Shown here: positions 1 to 9,168 of the stretch, piece by piece
How the letters are laid out: the number at the start of each line of letters is the position of its first letter
How positions within the stretch are numbered: position 1 is the stretch's first letter
Assembly (NCBI RefSeq): GCF_012396365.1
Contig: NZ_JAAXPG010000028.1
Span: 1-64,000, forward strand
Reading direction: 5' to 3'
From: Nocardiopsis alborubida
GTDB lineage: Bacteria > Actinomycetota > Actinomycetes > Streptosporangiales > Streptosporangiaceae
Length of the DNA stretch: 64,000 nt
Notes under the pieces: model-generated
What the model saw: the letters and a program-made list of their open reading frames with translations, nothing else
Databases searched by the model: none
Told to the model about the DNA's origin: nothing
Position numbers and translations under genes: made by a program

Positions 1-120
1 ATTCCGGCCCCGGCGAACGCCCCGGCCGCGCACCAGGGCGCCCGTACCCGGCGGCCCTGGCCTCCGGCGCGACCGCCCCCCGCACCCGCCTCCGCCCCTT
101 CGAGACCTTTTCGTGACCAT

Positions 121-1479
121 GTGGACCAATCCGCCTGGTTCCCGGTACCGAATCACTTCCGCCACACAACCCCCGGAAGTGAAGAGGACGCATTGGGTAC
201 AGGGCAGCACACCCTCCGCCGACGCAGGGTCGCGGTCATCGGCTCCGGCGTCGCCGGACTGACGGCGGCGCACGTCCTGCACCGGGACGACGACGTCACC
301 CTGTTCGAGGCCGACGACCGCCTGGGCGGGCACGCCCACACCCACCGGATCGACGGCGGACCGGGCGGCGAGCTGCGGATCGACAGCGGCTTCATCGTGC
401 ACAACAGGCGCACCTACCCCCACCTGCTGCGCCTGTTCGACGAACTCGGCGTGCACACCCAGCCCACCGAGATGAGCATGTCGGTCAGCTGCCGGGGCTG
501 CGGCCTGGAGTACGCGGGCGCGCGCGGCGTGCGGGCCATGCTCCCCCACCGTTCTCGGCGCAGCCCCGCCTACCTGCGCATGCTCGCCGAGATCCCCCGC
601 TTCCACCGGGCCGCCCGGCGCCTGCTCGCCGCGACCCCGCCCCCCGGCGCGGCCGAGCCCACCCTCGGCGCCTTCGTGCGCCGCCACCGGTTCACGCCCT
701 ACACGGTCGCGCACTTCCTGCTCCCGCTGGTGTCGGCGGTGTGGTCCTGCCCGCCGGGCACCGCCGCCGACTACCCCGCCCGCTACCTGTTCTCCTTCCT
801 GGCCAACCACGGCATGCTCAGCGTGTGGGGCTCGCCCCGCTGGCGTACCGTCACCGGCGGCTCGCACGCCTACGTCGAGCGCGTCGCCAAGAACCTGCAC
901 GCCGTGCGCACCGGCACCCCGGTCACCTCCCTGGCCCGCACGGGCCAGGGGGTGCGGCTGCGCGCCGGGGGCGAGGCCCTGGACTTCGACGCCGCCGTCG
1001 TGGCCACCCACGCCGACCAGGCCCTGGCCCTGCTCGCCGACCCCACCGACGCCGAACGCGAGGTCCTCGGCGCCTTCGGCTACTCGCGCAACCGCACCCT
1101 GCTGCACACCGACGCCTCCGTCCTGCCCGCCGACCGGGAGGTCTGGGCCAGCTGGAACCACCGCCTGGCCTCCTGCGAGCCCGACACCGGACCCGTGCGC
1201 GTGAGCTACCACATGAACCGCCTCCAGCGCCTGGACGCCGACGAACAGTACGTGGTCACCCTCAACGGCGCCGACGAGGTCGACCCCGACCGGGTCGTGG
1301 CCGCCATGGACTACGCGCACCCCGTCTACACCCCCGCCTCCCTGGCCGCGCAGCGGCGGCTGCCCGAGCTCGACGACCGGGTCGTCGCCTTCGCCGGGGC
1401 CCACCACGGGTGGGGCTTCCACGAGGACGGGTGCCGCTCGGGGGCCCGCGCCGCCGCGAGCCTGGGAGTGCACTGGTGA
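121..1479 (+). CDS. FAD/NAD(P)-binding amine-oxidase-like protein (COG2907 type)
   Basis: A 452-residue flavoprotein. Residues 41-46 (GSGVAG) form the dinucleotide-binding loop. They are followed by the E-x-x-x-x-x-G-G-H continuation typical of amine oxidase-like flavoproteins (FEADDRLGGHAHTH). The C-terminus carries the G-W-G-F-H-E-D-G-C-R-S-G motif that contacts FAD in this family. COG2907 members are regularly encoded beside DUF1365 and cyclopropane-fatty-acid synthases, as here, so a lipid oxidoreduction step is inferred; the substrate is unknown. The GTG start at 121 leaves about 35 poorly conserved residues before the fold, so a later start is possible. Its stop overlaps the next gene start (GTGA), indicating an operon. 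Confidence 0.85.
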   Translation: MDQSAWFPVPNHFRHTTPGSEEDALGTGQHTLRRRRVAVIGSGVAGLTAAHVLHRDDDVTLFEADDRLGGHAHTHRIDGGPGGELRIDSGFIVHNRRTYPHLLRLFDELGVHTQPTEMSMSVSCRGCGLEYAGARGVRAMLPHRSRRSPAYLRMLAEIPRFHRAARRLLAATPPPGAAEPTLGAFVRRHRFTPYTVAHFLLPLVSAVWSCPPGTAADYPARYLFSFLANHGMLSVWGSPRWRTVTGGSHAYVERVAKNLHAVRTGTPVTSLARTGQGVRLRAGGEALDFDAAVVATHADQALALLADPTDAEREVLGAFGYSRNRTLLHTDASVLPADREVWASWNHRLASCEPDTGPVRVSYHMNRLQRLDADEQYVVTLNGADEVDPDRVVAAMDYAHPVYTPASLAAQRRLPELDDRVVAFAGAHHGWGFHEDGCRSGARAAASLGVHW

Positions 1480-2285
1480 CGCCCTCCCCCGCGCCCGCAC
1501 TGTACGAGGCCACCGTCCGCCACGTGCGCTCCGAACCCGTCCGCAACGCCTTCGCCTACGGCACCTACTACTGGCTGGTCGACCTCGACGACCCGCCGCG
1601 CCCGCGCTGGCCGCTGCGCGCCCTGGCCGGGTTCCGCGCGGGAGACCACACCGCGGACGGTGCCCGCGTCCCGGCCCGCGCCGCGCGCCGCGGCCGCGAG
1701 CGCGCCGACGGCTGGGCGCGGGAGCTGCGCGCCGACATCGACGCCCTCCTCGCCGCGCACGGCGTGGACCTCGACGGCGGCCGGGTGCTCATGCTCGCCC
1801 ACGCCCGCGTCCTGGGCCACGTGTTCAACCCCCTGACCGTCTACTGGTGCCACCACCGCGACGGCCGCCTGCGCCGCGTCGTCGCCGAGGTCCACAACAC
1901 CTACGGCCAGCGCCACCGCTACGTCCTCGACGTGGACGGCCGCGGCCGGGCCGAGGCGGACAAGGCCATGTACGTCTCCCCGTTCAACGCGGTGGACGGC
2001 CGCTACCGCCTCAGCCTCCCCGAACCCGGTGAACGCCTCGCGCTCACCGTCGCCCTGCACCGCGACGGGCGCCCGCCCCTCACCGCCTCGGTGCACGGCC
2101 TCCGACGCCCCGCCACCACCGCGTCCCTGCTGCGCAGGGCGCTGCGCCACCCCCTCGCGCCGCTGGTCGACGCGCTGCGCATCCGGCGCCAGGGCATCGG
2201 CCTCTACCTGCGCGGGCTGCCCGTCCAACCGCGCGGGGACACGCACACACCAGCGACCGAACGGAAGGCCAGGACACGGCCATGA
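1476..2285 (+). CDS. DUF1365 family protein
   Basis: A 269-residue protein with the DUF1365 hallmarks: an N-terminal LYEATVRHVRSEPVRNAFAY segment, a central H-x-F-N-P-L-T-V-Y-W-C motif near residue 115, and NTYGQRHRYV further on. GTG at 1476 overlaps the upstream TGA, and its own TGA overlaps the ATG of the next gene. It is therefore the second cistron of a translationally coupled lipid operon. No biochemical role is established for the family; the steady partnership with cyclopropane synthases suggests a role in modifying unsaturated acyl chains. Confidence 0.85.
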   Translation: MTPSPAPALYEATVRHVRSEPVRNAFAYGTYYWLVDLDDPPRPRWPLRALAGFRAGDHTADGARVPARAARRGRERADGWARELRADIDALLAAHGVDLDGGRVLMLAHARVLGHVFNPLTVYWCHHRDGRLRRVVAEVHNTYGQRHRYVLDVDGRGRAEADKAMYVSPFNAVDGRYRLSLPEPGERLALTVALHRDGRPPLTASVHGLRRPATTASLLRRALRHPLAPLVDALRIRRQGIGLYLRGLPVQPRGDTHTPATERKARTRP

Positions 2286-3532
2286 CCACGACCAGCCCCC
2301 ACACCCGCCCGCCCCTGGACGCGCGCCGCTGGCCCGACGTGGCCCGGGTGCCCGGAGGCCGCCTGCGCGCGGCCGTCGCCCGCGCCATCGTCCGCCGCGC
2401 CACCGCGCGCTCGGGCGTGCGCGTGCGCACCGGCTCCGCCGCGCCCGGCGCCGACGACGGCGCGCCCACGCTGGAGCTGCGCGACCCCGCCGCCTTCCAC
2501 CGGCGCCTGGCCGCGGGCGGTCTCATCGGCCTCGGCGAGTCCTACATGGCAGGGGAGTGGGACTCACCCGACGTCGTCGCCCTGCTCACCCGCCTGGCCG
2601 CGGACTACGACAACCTCGTGCCGCGCCCCCTCCAACCCCTGCGCCACGTCACCCTGCCCCGCAGACCGGCCTCGGACCGCAACACCCGCGCCGGGGCCAA
2701 ACGCCACATCAGCCACCACTACGACCTGTCCAACGACCTGTTCGCCCTCTTCCTCGACCGGACGATGACCTACTCCTCCGCGCTGTTCGAGGACGGCGAG
2801 GCCCGTGACCGCGACACCCTGCCCCGCGCCCAGGAGCGCAAGATCGACCGCCTCCTGGACGCCGCGGGCGTGGCCGAAGGCGTCGAACTGCTGGAGATCG
2901 GCACCGGCTGGGGCGAGCTGGCCGTGCGCGCCGCCCGCCGCGGCGCCCGCGTCACCACCGTCACCCTCTCCGCCGAGCAGCGCGACCTGGCCGTCGAACG
3001 CGTCGCCGCCGCCGGGCTCTCCGAGGGGGTCGACGTCCGGCTGTGCGACTACCGCGACGTCACCGGAACCTACGACGCCGTGGTCAGCGTGGAGATGGTC
3101 GAGGCCGTCGGCGAACGCTACTGGCCCGCCTACTTCGCCGCCCTGGACCGGCTCGTGCGCCCCGGCGGACGCGTGGGCCTCCAGAGCATCACCATGGAGC
3201 ACGCCATGATGCGCGCCTCGCGCGGCTCCTACACCTGGATGCACAAGTACGTCTTCCCCGGCGGACTCATCCCCTCGGTCACCGCCGTCGAGGAGCGGTT
3301 GCGGGCGGACACCTCCCTGAGGATCACCGACCGGCTGTCCTTCGGCCGCGACTACGCCGACACCCTGCGCGTGTGGCGCGAGGCCTTCACCGACGCCGCC
3401 GAACAGGTGGAGGCCCTCGGCTTCGACGCCACCTTCCGCCGCATGTGGTCCTTCTACCTCGCCTACTGCGAGGCCGGTTTCCTGGCCGGAATCATCGACG
3501 TCGAGCAGATCACCATGGAGAAGGCCCGTTGA
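2282..3532 (+). CDS. Cyclopropane-fatty-acyl-phospholipid synthase family methyltransferase (copy 1)
   Basis: A 416-residue SAM-dependent methyltransferase of the CFA synthase family. The family signature ISHHYDLSNDLF lies near residue 142 and SAM motif I (LEIGTGWGELA) near 203. A TMTYSSALF segment and the C-terminal FYLAYCEAGF region are also typical. Known members transfer a methyl or methylene group to acyl-chain double bonds of membrane phospholipids. The next gene is a paralogue, so the two may act on different positions or make different products, such as cyclopropane versus methyl-branched chains. That division of labour is inference. ATG 2282 overlaps the previous stop. Confidence 0.88.
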   Translation: MTTTSPHTRPPLDARRWPDVARVPGGRLRAAVARAIVRRATARSGVRVRTGSAAPGADDGAPTLELRDPAAFHRRLAAGGLIGLGESYMAGEWDSPDVVALLTRLAADYDNLVPRPLQPLRHVTLPRRPASDRNTRAGAKRHISHHYDLSNDLFALFLDRTMTYSSALFEDGEARDRDTLPRAQERKIDRLLDAAGVAEGVELLEIGTGWGELAVRAARRGARVTTVTLSAEQRDLAVERVAAAGLSEGVDVRLCDYRDVTGTYDAVVSVEMVEAVGERYWPAYFAALDRLVRPGGRVGLQSITMEHAMMRASRGSYTWMHKYVFPGGLIPSVTAVEERLRADTSLRITDRLSFGRDYADTLRVWREAFTDAAEQVEALGFDATFRRMWSFYLAYCEAGFLAGIIDVEQITMEKAR

Positions 3533-4791
3533 GCACCACCGCGACCCCCGCCCCGCCCCGCGGGGCCGCCCACTTCCTCGCCCCCCTGGCCGCCGGGCTG
3601 TTCAACGGCGTGCTCCCCGTCCGGCTGCGCGCCTGGGACGGCAGCGAGGCCGGTCCCGCCGACGCCCCGCTGGCGGTGCTGCGCGACCGCGACGCCCTGC
3701 GCCACATCCTGGCCCGCCCCGGAGAGCTCGGCCTGGCCCGCGCCTACGTCACCGGATCGCTGGACGTGGAGGGCGACCTCACCGACGCCCTGAGCAGGGT
3801 GTGGGCGAGCGTGCGCGAGAACGGCACCTCGCTGCCCGGCCCCGCCGAGTGGGCCCGCGCGGCCCGCACCCTCCTGGCCCTGGGTGCGGTGGGCACCCCG
3901 CCGCCCGCCCCGCAGGCCGAGGCGCGCCTGCGCGGGCGCCCGCACTCCAGCGAGCGCGACGCCGCGGCCGTCTCCCACCACTACGACGCCGGCAACGACC
4001 TGTACGAGCTGCTCCTGGACGAGTCCATGGCCTACTCGTGCGCCTACTGGACCAGCGACGACCCCGGCTACACCCTCGCCGACGCCCAGCGCGACAAGCT
4101 CGACCTCGTCTGCCGCGAACTGCGCCTGGACGGGGGCGACCGCCTGCTCGACGTGGGGTGCGGCTGGGGATCGCTCACCCTGCACGCCGCCCGCCGCCAC
4201 GGCGCGCGCGTCACCGCCGTCACCCTCTCCGCCCGCCAGCGCGACCACGTCGCGGCCCGCGTCCGCGAGGAGGGCCTGGCCGACCTGGTCGAGGTGCGCC
4301 TCCAGCACTACCGCGACGTCACCGACGACGGCTTCGACGCCGTGGCCACCATCGAGATGGGCGAGCACGTGGGCCGCGACGAGTACGCGCCCTTCGCCCG
4401 CCGCCTGCACGACCGGCTGCGCCCCGGCGGGCGCCTGCTCGTCCAGCAGATGTCGCGGCGCGGATCCCAGCCCGGCGGCGGCCCGTTCATCGAGCGCTAC
4501 ATCGCCCCCGACATGCACATGCGCCCCCTGGGCGAGACGGTCGGGCTGCTGGAGGGCGCCGGACTGGAGGTGCGCGGCGTGCGGGCCATGCGCGAGCACT
4601 ACGTGCGCACCGCCCGCGCCTGGCTGGAGGTGCTGGAGCGCCGCTTCGACGAGCTGGTGGCCCTGGCCGGACCGCAGACCGCCCGCGTGTGGCGGCTCTA
4701 CCTGGCCGGGGGCGCGCTCGCCTTCGAGGAGGGGCGCATGGGAGTGGACCAGGTCCTGGCCGTGCGCCCGGACCGCGCCGAGAGCCGCTGA
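3529..4791 (+). CDS. Cyclopropane-fatty-acyl-phospholipid synthase family methyltransferase (copy 2)
   Basis: A 420-residue paralogue of the preceding gene. The signature VSHHYDAGNDLYELLLDES lies near residue 147 and SAM motif I (LLDVGCGWGSLTLHAA) near 205. The spacing and C-terminal AxVWRLYLAGGALAFEEG match canonical CFA synthases more closely than copy 1 does. Translation most likely begins at TTG 3529, which overlaps the TGA of copy 1, and ends overlapping the ATG of the next gene. Adjacent non-identical CFA paralogues also occur in mycolic-acid-free actinomycetes. Which one makes the ring cannot be read from sequence alone. Confidence 0.87.
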   Translation: MSTTATPAPPRGAAHFLAPLAAGLFNGVLPVRLRAWDGSEAGPADAPLAVLRDRDALRHILARPGELGLARAYVTGSLDVEGDLTDALSRVWASVRENGTSLPGPAEWARAARTLLALGAVGTPPPAPQAEARLRGRPHSSERDAAAVSHHYDAGNDLYELLLDESMAYSCAYWTSDDPGYTLADAQRDKLDLVCRELRLDGGDRLLDVGCGWGSLTLHAARRHGARVTAVTLSARQRDHVAARVREEGLADLVEVRLQHYRDVTDDGFDAVATIEMGEHVGRDEYAPFARRLHDRLRPGGRLLVQQMSRRGSQPGGGPFIERYIAPDMHMRPLGETVGLLEGAGLEVRGVRAMREHYVRTARAWLEVLERRFDELVALAGPQTARVWRLYLAGGALAFEEGRMGVDQVLAVRPDRAESR

Positions 4792-5594
4792 TGGGCACCT
4801 TCGCGCTCGCCGCAACCCTCGGGTCGTCCGCCCTGGCCGTGCTGGTGCTCATGCTCGCGACCTTCGCCCTGGCGCTGCGCCTGGGCAGGCACAGCGTGGT
4901 GGACGCTGCCTGGGGGCTCGGGTTCACCGCCGTGGCGGTGGTCGGCGTCCTGACCGCCTCGGGCGACCCCGCCCGCGTCTGGCTGCTGGCCGGGCTCACC
5001 ACCGTGTGGGGGGTGCGCCTGGCCGTGCACATCGGCCTGCGGAGCCGGGGCAGGGGCGAGGACCCCCGCTACGAGCGCCTGCTGGACCGGGCTCCCGGCA
5101 ACCGGAACGCCTACGCCCTGCGCGTGGTCTACCTGCTCCAGGGGTTCCTGGTGTGGCTCGTCGCCATGCCGGTCCAGGCGGCGGTGCACACCGGGGCGCC
5201 CCTCCTCGGGTCCCCTCAGGTGTGGCTTGCCGCCGCCGGTGCGGCCGTGTGGCTGCTGGGGTTCGTGTTCGAGACGGTGGGAGACGCCCAGCTGGCCCGG
5301 TTCAGGCGCGACCCCGCCAACAGCGGGCGGATCATGGACCGCGGCCTGTGGGCGTGGACCCGCCACCCCAACTACTTCGGCGACGCGTGCGTGTGGTGGG
5401 GGCTGTTCCTGGTCGCGCTGTCGGGGTCGTGGTGGGTGCTGCTCACCCTGCCCGCGCCCGTGGTGATGACCTACCTGCTGACCCGGGGTTCGGGCCAGCG
5501 GCTGCTGGACGAGCACATGGCCGGTCGTCCCGGGTGGGCGGAGTACGCCCGGCGCACGAGCGCGTTCGTGCCGACGCCGCCCGGCCGGGGCTGA
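4791..5594 (+). CDS. DUF1295 membrane protein (steroid 5-alpha-reductase-like fold)
   Basis: A 267-residue polytopic membrane protein, starting at the ATG that overlaps the TGA of the second CFA synthase. It has about six hydrophobic segments, the first covering residues 1-25. The C-terminal GLWAWTRHPNYFGDACVWWG motif is the diagnostic RHPNY-F-G box of DUF1295 and related steroid-reductase or isoprenylcysteine-methyltransferase folds. As last gene of the five-gene operon it may supply a reductase step for acyl chains. The family link is clear; the reaction is inferred. Confidence 0.85.
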   Translation: MGTFALAATLGSSALAVLVLMLATFALALRLGRHSVVDAAWGLGFTAVAVVGVLTASGDPARVWLLAGLTTVWGVRLAVHIGLRSRGRGEDPRYERLLDRAPGNRNAYALRVVYLLQGFLVWLVAMPVQAAVHTGAPLLGSPQVWLAAAGAAVWLLGFVFETVGDAQLARFRRDPANSGRIMDRGLWAWTRHPNYFGDACVWWGLFLVALSGSWWVLLTLPAPVVMTYLLTRGSGQRLLDEHMAGRPGWAEYARRTSAFVPTPPGRG

Positions 5595-5725
5595 GCCCCC
5601 GGGAAGCGGACCCCCGTCCCGGGGCCCTCACGGAAGGGGGAGGGCACCGGGACGGGCCGCCGGGGCGCGGCATCCCGGCAGCCCGGCGCCTCGGCACCCC
5701 GGACCCCCGGGAGCGCCCGGGGCGG

Positions 5726-6775
5726 TCAGCCCTGGTGCGGGACCACCACGGCGCGGCCGAAGACCTCCCCGGCCTCCAGCCTCCGGTAGGCCTCCAGGGC
5801 GTCGTCCAGGGTGAACCGCTCGACCTCCGGCCGGATCTGCCCCGCCCGGTACATGTCCACCACCTCCCACAGTTCTCCCACCGTCCCCCAGTAGGTGTTG
5901 GTGATGTAGGACTCGTAGGCGTTGGTGAAGAACGAGAACTCGTGCGTGCCGCCCGCGATCCCCACCACGGTCAGGCGCCCGCCCTGGGCCATCGACGCCG
6001 CCGCGGTCGCGATGGTCGGCGTGATGCCCACGAAGTCGAAGGCCGCGTCCACGCCCCGGCCCCCGGTGATCTCGCGGATCTCCTCGACCTGGCGTTCGCC
6101 CGTCCCCACGGTGACCGCGCCGTTGCGCTCGGCCCAGGCGCGCGGCTCGGCCTTGACGTCGGTGGCGATCACCGTCGCGCCGGTCAGCGCCCGCAGGATC
6201 TGCACGCCGATCTGCCCCAGCCCGCCCAGACCGATCACCAGGGCGTGCCGACCGCCGCCCTCCAGGTGCGGCAGCGCCTGCTTGATGGCGTGGTACGGGG
6301 TCAGGCCCGCGTCCGACAGCGGCGCGGCGTCGACGGGGTCGGCGTCGCCCAGGGGGACCAGGTGGTGGGCGGGCACGGTCACGTACTCGGCCATCCCGCC
6401 GTCGCGCCCCAGCCCCACCGCCGCGTAGGGCATGGTCGCGGCGTTCTCACAGTAGGTGTCCTTCCCCTGCGCGCACATGCGGCAGTGCCCGCAGCCGATG
6501 GGGCCGTAGACCATGTAGGCCTCGCCGATCCGCACGCGCTCGCTCACACCGGGGCCGAGCGCCTCCACCCAACCGGAGTTCTCGTGCCCCAGGACGAACG
6601 GCGGTTTCTGCGCCCCCACCTGCCCCTCCTTGAAATGGCGGTACACGCTGACGTCGGAGTGGCAGGCGCCCGCTCCCGCCACCCGCAGGAGCACCTCGCC
6701 CGGACCCGGCTCGGGCTCGGGAACGTCGGTGAGTGACGGGAACCGCTCGTAGTTCTCGAAGACCACGGCTCGCAT
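5726..6775 (-). CDS. Zinc-dependent alcohol dehydrogenase (MDR family)
   Basis: A 349-residue medium-chain dehydrogenase. Cys38 and the His63-Glu64 pair (GHENSGWVE) are the catalytic zinc ligands. Cys95, Cys98, Cys101 and Cys109 (GCGHCRMCAQGKDTYC) bind the structural zinc. GLGGLG at 182-187 is the nucleotide-binding loop. It should oxidise an alcohol or reduce an aldehyde with NAD(P). ATG at 6775 has a strong GGAGG seven bases upstream; an earlier in-frame ATG lacks one. It is transcribed convergently with the lipid operon and divergently from the hydrolase/transporter block, so it is probably monocistronic. Confidence 0.9.
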   Translation of the reverse strand: MRAVVFENYERFPSLTDVPEPEPGPGEVLLRVAGAGACHSDVSVYRHFKEGQVGAQKPPFVLGHENSGWVEALGPGVSERVRIGEAYMVYGPIGCGHCRMCAQGKDTYCENAATMPYAAVGLGRDGGMAEYVTVPAHHLVPLGDADPVDAAPLSDAGLTPYHAIKQALPHLEGGGRHALVIGLGGLGQIGVQILRALTGATVIATDVKAEPRAWAERNGAVTVGTGERQVEEIREITGGRGVDAAFDFVGITPTIATAAASMAQGGRLTVVGIAGGTHEFSFFTNAYESYITNTYWGTVGELWEVVDMYRAGQIRPEVERFTLDDALEAYRRLEAGEVFGRAVVVPHQG

Positions 6776-7102
6776 GGAGTACCTCCAGGCTCTCGCGGAG
6801 AGCGGACACCGGCGCGCACGACGACGGCACTCCCGGTGTCCGTATGGCCGCTCGACGCTGTCCGTCCAGTTCACGGCTGTCTGCCCACGCATCTACCCGA
6901 AAGCGTCCGGTCTTATTTGTCGGTTACATCCGGATTCTGTCGTGCACTGTACGGCTGGGAGTAGTGCCACCACCACGGAGCCGGGTGGTCGACGCCAGAC
7001 CCGGTTCGGGGGGACAGCGCCATGGAGGCCGACCCCGTCGCGGACCTAGCGTGAGGAGCACCGTCCCCCACCTGTCGGCACCCGAACTTCCCCTGGAGAG
7101 TC
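6776..7102. other. Divergent intergenic region, 327 bp
   Basis: This stretch separates the leftward alcohol dehydrogenase from the rightward hydrolase/ABC/MFS block and must hold both promoters. GC content drops around 6910-6960. I could not pick out a convincing pair of promoter hexamers or a clear inverted repeat. Confidence 0.4.
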
Positions 7103-7939
7103 ATGATCGCGGCGGGCCCACGTCACGCTTCGCCTTCCACACCCCTGCGCTACGAGGAACGCGAGTGGCACGGCCTGCGGCTCCTGGCCCACGACGAGAC
7201 CGGAGACGGGCGCATCGTCGAGGCGCTGGGGGACGTGGCGGCCGCCGACCACATCGTGGTCCTGGTCCCGGGCAACGACAACTACCTGGGCAACTACTTC
7301 GACGCCAACCGCCCCACCCGGCCCCGGGTCAACGGGGGGACGGTCCTGCGCACCATGCAGGCCCTCGCCCCCGGCGAGCGCTCCGCCGTCGTGGTCTGGG
7401 TCGGCTACGACACCCCGCGCGGCTTCGCGGAGGCCGCCTTCCGGGGCCCCGCCGAACGCGGAGCCGAGGACCTGGCCCGCCTGACGTCCTTCCTGCCCCG
7501 CACCGCCCGCATCACGCTGGTGGGCCACAGCTACGGCACCGTCGTGTGCGGACTGGCCCTGCGGCACGGGCGCGTGGACGACTGCGTGGCCCTGGGCAGC
7601 CCCGGCATGGGCGGGAACTCCGTCGCCGACCTGGGCTTCACCGGGAACCTGTGGGCGGCGCTGGGCCCCGCGGACTGGATCCGCTTCTTCCCCCGGGGCC
7701 GCTGGCGGGACCTGGGCCACGGGCCCTCGCCGCTGCGCCCCGGGTTCGGCGCCACCGCCTTCGCCACCGGCCCCATCCCCGGCCACTGCTCCTACTACAC
7801 CGAGGGTAGCGAGTCGGTGCGCAACATCGCCCGTATCGGCCTGGGCCGCCACGCCGAGGTCACCCGGCCGGACGCGCCCGTCCAGCGGACCCGCCCGCGC
7901 ACGGCGCCCGGGGCCCCGGTCACGGAGGCCGCGTCGTGA
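7103..7939 (+). CDS. Alpha/beta hydrolase (DUF1023-like)
   Basis: A 278-residue protein with a nucleophile elbow GHSYG at residues 141-145 (Ser143). It follows an ARITLVGHSYGTVVCGLAL strand-turn-helix, as in actinobacterial DUF1023 hydrolases. A late GHCSYYTE segment supplies the likely catalytic histidine. No signal peptide is visible, so it is cytoplasmic; the substrate is unknown. Its TGA overlaps the GTG proposed for the following ABC ATPase, so it heads a hydrolase, ABC, ABC, MFS block that looks like an export/resistance unit. Confidence 0.8.
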   Translation: MIAAGPRHASPSTPLRYEEREWHGLRLLAHDETGDGRIVEALGDVAAADHIVVLVPGNDNYLGNYFDANRPTRPRVNGGTVLRTMQALAPGERSAVVVWVGYDTPRGFAEAAFRGPAERGAEDLARLTSFLPRTARITLVGHSYGTVVCGLALRHGRVDDCVALGSPGMGGNSVADLGFTGNLWAALGPADWIRFFPRGRWRDLGHGPSPLRPGFGATAFATGPIPGHCSYYTEGSESVRNIARIGLGRHAEVTRPDAPVQRTRPRTAPGAPVTEAAS

Positions 7940-9168
7940 GACCCTCCCGCACCCCCGCCGTCGGCGACGGCCCCGTCGACGGTCGCGTCACCGGTCACCG
8001 CGTCGCTGACGACCATGCCGACGGTGCCGTCCGCCGCGACCCCGCGCTCCCCGGCGCCGGCCCCCGTGCCGCTGACGCCGGTGCCGTCCGCCGTGCCCCC
8101 GGGCGCCCCGCGGACGAGGACCCCGCCGAGGACCGGCGCGCCGTCCGCGGGCCCTCCCCCGAGCAGGGCGCCGTCCGCGGACTCTCCCCCGGCCACCGCG
8201 CCGCCGACCCGGTGATCCTGGCCCGGGACGTGCGCAAGTCCTATCCCGGAGCCCGCGGACGCGCCGCCCTGGACGGCTTCGACCTGGAGGTGCCCCCCGG
8301 CGCGGTGCACGCGCTGCTGGGGCCCAACGGCGCGGGCAAGACCACCGCCGTACGGGTCATGGCCACCCTGCTGCGCTTCGACTCCGGGCAGGTGCGCGTC
8401 GCCGGGTTCGACGTGGCGCGCCAGAGCGCGCGGGTGCGCTCGCGCATCGGCTTCGCCGGTCAGTACGCGGCGCTCGACGAGGTCCTCGACGGGCGGCGCA
8501 ACCTGGAGATGTTCGCCCGCCTGCACCACCTGGGGGCGCGGGCGGCGCGGGCGCGGGCCGCCGAACTCCTGGAGCGGTTCGGCCTCACCGACGCCGCCCA
8601 CCGGCCGGTGCGCGAGTACTCCGGCGGCATGCGCCGCCGCCTGGACCTGGCCGCGAGCCTGATCCCCGACCCCGCCGTGCTGTTCCTGGACGAGCCCACC
8701 ACGGGCCTGGACCCGCGCAGCCGCGCCGAGGTCTGGCGGTCCGTGCGCGACCTGGCCGAGGGCGGCACGACCGTCCTGCTGACCACCCAGTACCTGGAGG
8801 AGGCCGACCGCCTGGCCGACCGGATCTCGGTGGTCGACTCCGGGCGGGTCATCGCCGAGGGCACCCCCGAGGAGCTCAAGACCCGGGTCGGGGGCGGCCG
8901 GGTGGAGGCCGTGGTCACCGACGCCGACGCGCTCCCGCGGGTCGCGGAGGTCCTGGGCCGCGTGGCCGGGGCGCTGCCCGAGGTGGACGCCGACGCCCTG
9001 CGGGTGTCCGTGCCCTTCGACGGCCGGGGCGCGGGACTGGCCAAGGTGGTGCGCGCCCTGGACGAGGCGGGGCTGGACGTGGAGGACATCGCCCTGCGCC
9101 GCCCGACACTGGACGACGTGTTCCTGGGCCTGACGGGCCGCCAGGGCACGGAGGAGGAGGCGTCATGA
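7936..9168 (+). CDS. ABC transporter ATP-binding protein (DrrA-like)
   Basis: A cytoplasmic ATPase with Walker A (GPNGAGKTT, about residue 128), signature YSGGMRRR (about 227) and Walker B VLFLDEP (about 248). The C-terminal domain resembles DrrA/CcmA drug or antibiotic exporter ATPases. GTG 7936 overlaps the previous stop. However, the first 92 residues are an Arg/Pro/Ala-rich low-complexity stretch with degenerate repeats and no homology-like features. The ATPase fold proper begins after the in-frame GTG at 8212 (VILARDVRKSYPG), which may be the true start. The permease follows with overlapping codons. Confidence 0.85.
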   Translation: MRPSRTPAVGDGPVDGRVTGHRVADDHADGAVRRDPALPGAGPRAADAGAVRRAPGRPADEDPAEDRRAVRGPSPEQGAVRGLSPGHRAADPVILARDVRKSYPGARGRAALDGFDLEVPPGAVHALLGPNGAGKTTAVRVMATLLRFDSGQVRVAGFDVARQSARVRSRIGFAGQYAALDEVLDGRRNLEMFARLHHLGARAARARAAELLERFGLTDAAHRPVREYSGGMRRRLDLAASLIPDPAVLFLDEPTTGLDPRSRAEVWRSVRDLAEGGTTVLLTTQYLEEADRLADRISVVDSGRVIAEGTPEELKTRVGGGRVEAVVTDADALPRVAEVLGRVAGALPEVDADALRVSVPFDGRGAGLAKVVRALDEAGLDVEDIALRRPTLDDVFLGLTGRQGTEEEAS

